From the NCBI GenBank assembly GCA_934796775.1, contig CAKVPH010000012.1, forward strand, positions 1 through 51,157: DNA of 51,157 nucleotides, written 5' to 3'. This DNA comes from an uncultured Clostridia bacterium. Its GTDB lineage: Bacteria; Bacillota; Clostridia; Christensenellales; Borkfalkiaceae. Below the pieces are notes generated by a model. It saw only the letters and a program-made list of their open reading frames with translations, ran no database searches and had not been told where the DNA came from. Position 1 is the stretch's first letter, and every line of letters begins with the position of its first letter. The translations under genes were made by a program, and so were the position numbers. Positions 49,917 to 51,157 of this stretch are shown one piece after another.

Positions 49917-50043
49917 TGTAAAGAAAAACAAGCAAAGTTTCTTTACAGGCAATTTTTGCCAACCCATCTCCTTCTTTTTCAGTAAACGCTAATAACGTTT
50001 ACGACGAGAAAACGGATACCTTCACCGTTTTCTCGTTTTTTTT
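49917..50043 (+). ncRNA. Candidate free-standing structured small RNA (~126 nt)
   Basis: From the expected start, hairpin 1 is TGTAAAGAAA (49917-49926) with TTTCTTTACA (49938-49947). Hairpin 2 is GGCAA/TTGCC (49948-49960). Then comes an unpaired, pyrimidine-rich stretch containing CATCTCCTTCTTTTT (49966-49980). Hairpin 3 is GTAAACG/CGTTTAC (49982-50002), then the terminator. The CTCCTT word is complementary to Shine-Dalgarno sequences. It has no reading frame. mntP downstream has its own promoter, so this is probably not just a leader. It does not look like the yybP-ykoY manganese riboswitch, 6S, SRP or tmRNA as I know them. A base-pairing regulator is the best guess. Confidence 0.6.
50005..50043 (+). 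terminator. Strong intrinsic terminator of the small RNA
   Basis: CGAGAAAACGG (50005-50015) and CCGTTTTCTCG (50025-50035) form a perfect 11-bp stem with a 9-nt loop, followed by eight T. Confidence 0.92.
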
Positions 50044-50083
50044 GCAATTTTTTTAAAATCACAAAAGCTCGGGCGCATACCGC

Positions 50084-50112
50084 TTGCATATTTTATTGTA
50101 ATATGATATAAT
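50084..50112 (+). promoter_or_regulatory. Promoter of mntP
   Basis: TTGCAT (50084-50089), 17 bp, TATAAT (50107-50112). The leader is only ~26 nt, too short for a riboswitch. Confidence 0.75.
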
Positions 50113-50144
50113 ATTAAAATCACCGCATACAAAAAGGGAAAAAT

Positions 50145-50708
50145 ATGGGAATACTCGAAATTATCGTAATAGGCATAGGCCTATCGATGGACGCTTTTGC
50201 CGTATCCATTTGCAAAGGCTTGAAAATGCGCCCGTATAAATTAAACCAAAGCCTTATAATCTCGCTGTTTTTCGGCGGTTTTCAGGCAATTATGCCGCTT
50301 TTGGGCTGGTTGCTCGGTAAACAGTTCGAAAAATATATAACCGAAATCGATCACTGGATTGCGTTCGGGTTACTTGTCCTTTTGGGTGCGAAAATGATTG
50401 TTGAAAGCTTGAAAAAAAACGAAGAAGAAAAGGAAGAAAACAAGTTTGACCTTTTGGAACTGCTTTTAATGGCTGTGGCTACCAGTATTGACGCGCTTGC
50501 GGTTGGCATTACGTTTGCGTTTTTAAACGTAAACATCTGGCTTGCAATAGTTCTTATCGGCCCTTTTACTTTCATTATAAGTTTTGCAGGAACGTTTATA
50601 GGCTTTAAATTCGGCTCAAAATTCAAAAAAGGTGCCGAAATTACAGGCGGAGTCGTACTAATTTTAGTAGGAATTAAAATACTGCTTGAACATCTTGGCG
50701 TTTTTTAA
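50145..50708 (+). CDS. mntP: Manganese efflux pump MntP (187 aa)
   Basis: MntP exports Mn2+ across the cytoplasmic membrane. The two related halves each carry the family motif with a membrane-embedded Asp: GIGLSMDAFAVSICKGLKM and AVATSIDALAVGITFAFL. Six hydrophobic helices are visible with a charged cytoplasmic loop (LKKNEEEKEENKFD). The length is normal for the family (~185-190). AGGGA precedes the ATG. It is a single gene; a short palindrome AAAATCGCGATTTT lies just past the stop. Confidence 0.93.
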   Translation: MGILEIIVIGIGLSMDAFAVSICKGLKMRPYKLNQSLIISLFFGGFQAIMPLLGWLLGKQFEKYITEIDHWIAFGLLVLLGAKMIVESLKKNEEEKEENKFDLLELLLMAVATSIDALAVGITFAFLNVNIWLAIVLIGPFTFIISFAGTFIGFKFGSKFKKGAEITGGVVLILVGIKILLEHLGVF

Positions 50709-50763
50709 CAAAATCGCGATTTTTGTAGTAGAATGAAAAATATCGGGATTTTTAAAAATGCTA

Positions 50764-50793
50764 TTGACTTTAATAATATAATAATGCTATAAT
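50764..50793 (+). promoter_or_regulatory. Promoter of the Cys-rich/KEA-repeat gene
   Basis: TTGACT (50764-50769), 18 bp, TATAAT (50788-50793) with a TGC just before the -10. Confidence 0.65.
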
Positions 50794-50828
50794 ATGAGTG
50801 AAAATCATTTGTTTTAAAGGAGCTATCT

Positions 50829-51157
50829 ATGGTCGAAAACGCAACGGTTGAAACAAAATTCAATATTATCGCCGTAAATCGTGCCAAAAAAAGAAAAGCA
50901 GCTAAATGCAGATCAATGATGCTTTGCTGCGACGCTTGCGAACGTTTATGTCCCGCTAAACGCACCCTTACGGATGAAGAAAAAGCGTCCATAGCGCAAG
51001 CTAAAAAAATAGCAGCCGAAAAGGCCGCTAAAGAAAAGGCTGAAAAAGAAGCTGCCGAAAAGGCCGCTAAAGAAAAAGCTGAAAAGGAAGCAGCCGAAAA
51101 AGCCGCTAAGGAAAAAGCTGAAAAAGAAGCCGCCGAAAAGGCCGCTAAAGAAAAGGC
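50829..51157 (+). CDS. Cys-rich protein with a 13-residue Lys/Glu/Ala repeat (cut off by window end)
   Basis: The ATG at 50829 has AAGGAG six nucleotides upstream. The first ~55 residues are basic and hold a cysteine group, KCRSMMLCCDACERLCPAKR (C-x6-CC-x2-C-x3-C), which could bind a metal or Fe-S cluster. From about residue 66 the sequence is an exact-period repeat of AEKAAKEKAEKEA, 13 residues or 39 bp, at least 3.6 copies before the window ends. It should form a long charged helix. There is no signal peptide. KEA-type helices occur in TonB, TolA, RnfC and histone H1-like proteins, but none of these fits the start. Function unknown. Confidence 0.75.
   Translation, partial: MVENATVETKFNIIAVNRAKKRKAAKCRSMMLCCDACERLCPAKRTLTDEEKASIAQAKKIAAEKAAKEKAEKEAAEKAAKEKAEKEAAEKAAKEKAEKEAAEKAAKEK

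Noticed and set aside
49917..50144. A manganese (yybP-ykoY) riboswitch before mntP
   Set aside because: The conserved core of that riboswitch is not visible, and mntP has its own promoter after the terminator, so the structured RNA does not form its leader.
50889..51157. Tandem repeat as a CRISPR array
   Set aside because: The units are directly adjacent, in frame and coding, without spacers.
1..51157. Insertion sequences, prophage or integrase genes
   Set aside because: No transposase, integrase or phage structural protein is visible in any long frame. The only mobile-looking signals are the short hairpin elements and one AT-rich orphan gene.

Overview
The window looks like a chromosomal segment of a low-to-moderate-GC Bacillota of the clostridial kind. 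The reasons are strong AGGAGG-type ribosome binding sites, frequent TTG/GTG starts, TTGACA-N17-TATAAT promoters, many type II lipoproteins, and large surface proteins with Ig-like and BspA-type leucine-rich repeats as seen in gut Clostridia. A lineage near Christensenellales is a guess; no 16S or marker gene is present to fix it.

Left third (1-29.4 kb, all on the minus strand): a surface-protein and peptide-uptake region. Transcription runs from high to low coordinates. It begins with an InlB-repeat lipoprotein (27938-29164), then a complete Opp-type ABC importer (oppA, B, C, D, F, 27719-19779) and an 81-residue membrane protein. A 2654-residue secreted subtilase fused to a BspA-like repeat array follows (19286-11322), then four further exported proteins with Ig-like or unknown modules and a lipoprotein cut by the window edge. 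The subtilase plus an oligopeptide importer suggests coupled extracellular proteolysis and peptide import. The OppA, OppB, OppC and OppF chains all carry extra segments relative to their families.

Middle (29.6-34.5 kb): a two-gene minus-strand unit, a short-chain dehydrogenase followed by an alpha-oxoamine synthase that looks more like serine palmitoyltransferase than Kbl or BioF. This is a candidate for the first two steps of sphingoid-base synthesis. Next come a ROK-like sugar kinase and a divergent AraC-family regulator, with a direct repeat in the shared promoter.

Right of centre (34.6-42.8 kb, plus strand): a DUF378 membrane protein, lgt, a small membrane protein, pncB, a coiled-coil protein, lspA, an RluD-type pseudouridine synthase, glnS and a CvpA-like membrane protein. 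Lgt and LspA process the lipoproteins that fill the left third.

Right end (42.9-51.2 kb): a small lipoprotein; a six-tRNA operon (Gly, Arg, His, Gln, Lys, Lys) with a consensus promoter and terminator; an AT-rich orphan gene beside it; a divergent LysR/MATE pair; an OmpR-type two-component system; a candidate free-standing structured small RNA; mntP; and a Cys-rich/KEA-repeat protein cut by the window end.

The most interesting non-coding signals are a family of at least eight short hairpin elements sharing a TATAAGTCGATTA-like loop, each placed just after a stop codon, and the candidate small RNA at 49917-50043 with its own promoter, three hairpins, an exposed anti-Shine-Dalgarno-like stretch and a strong terminator.
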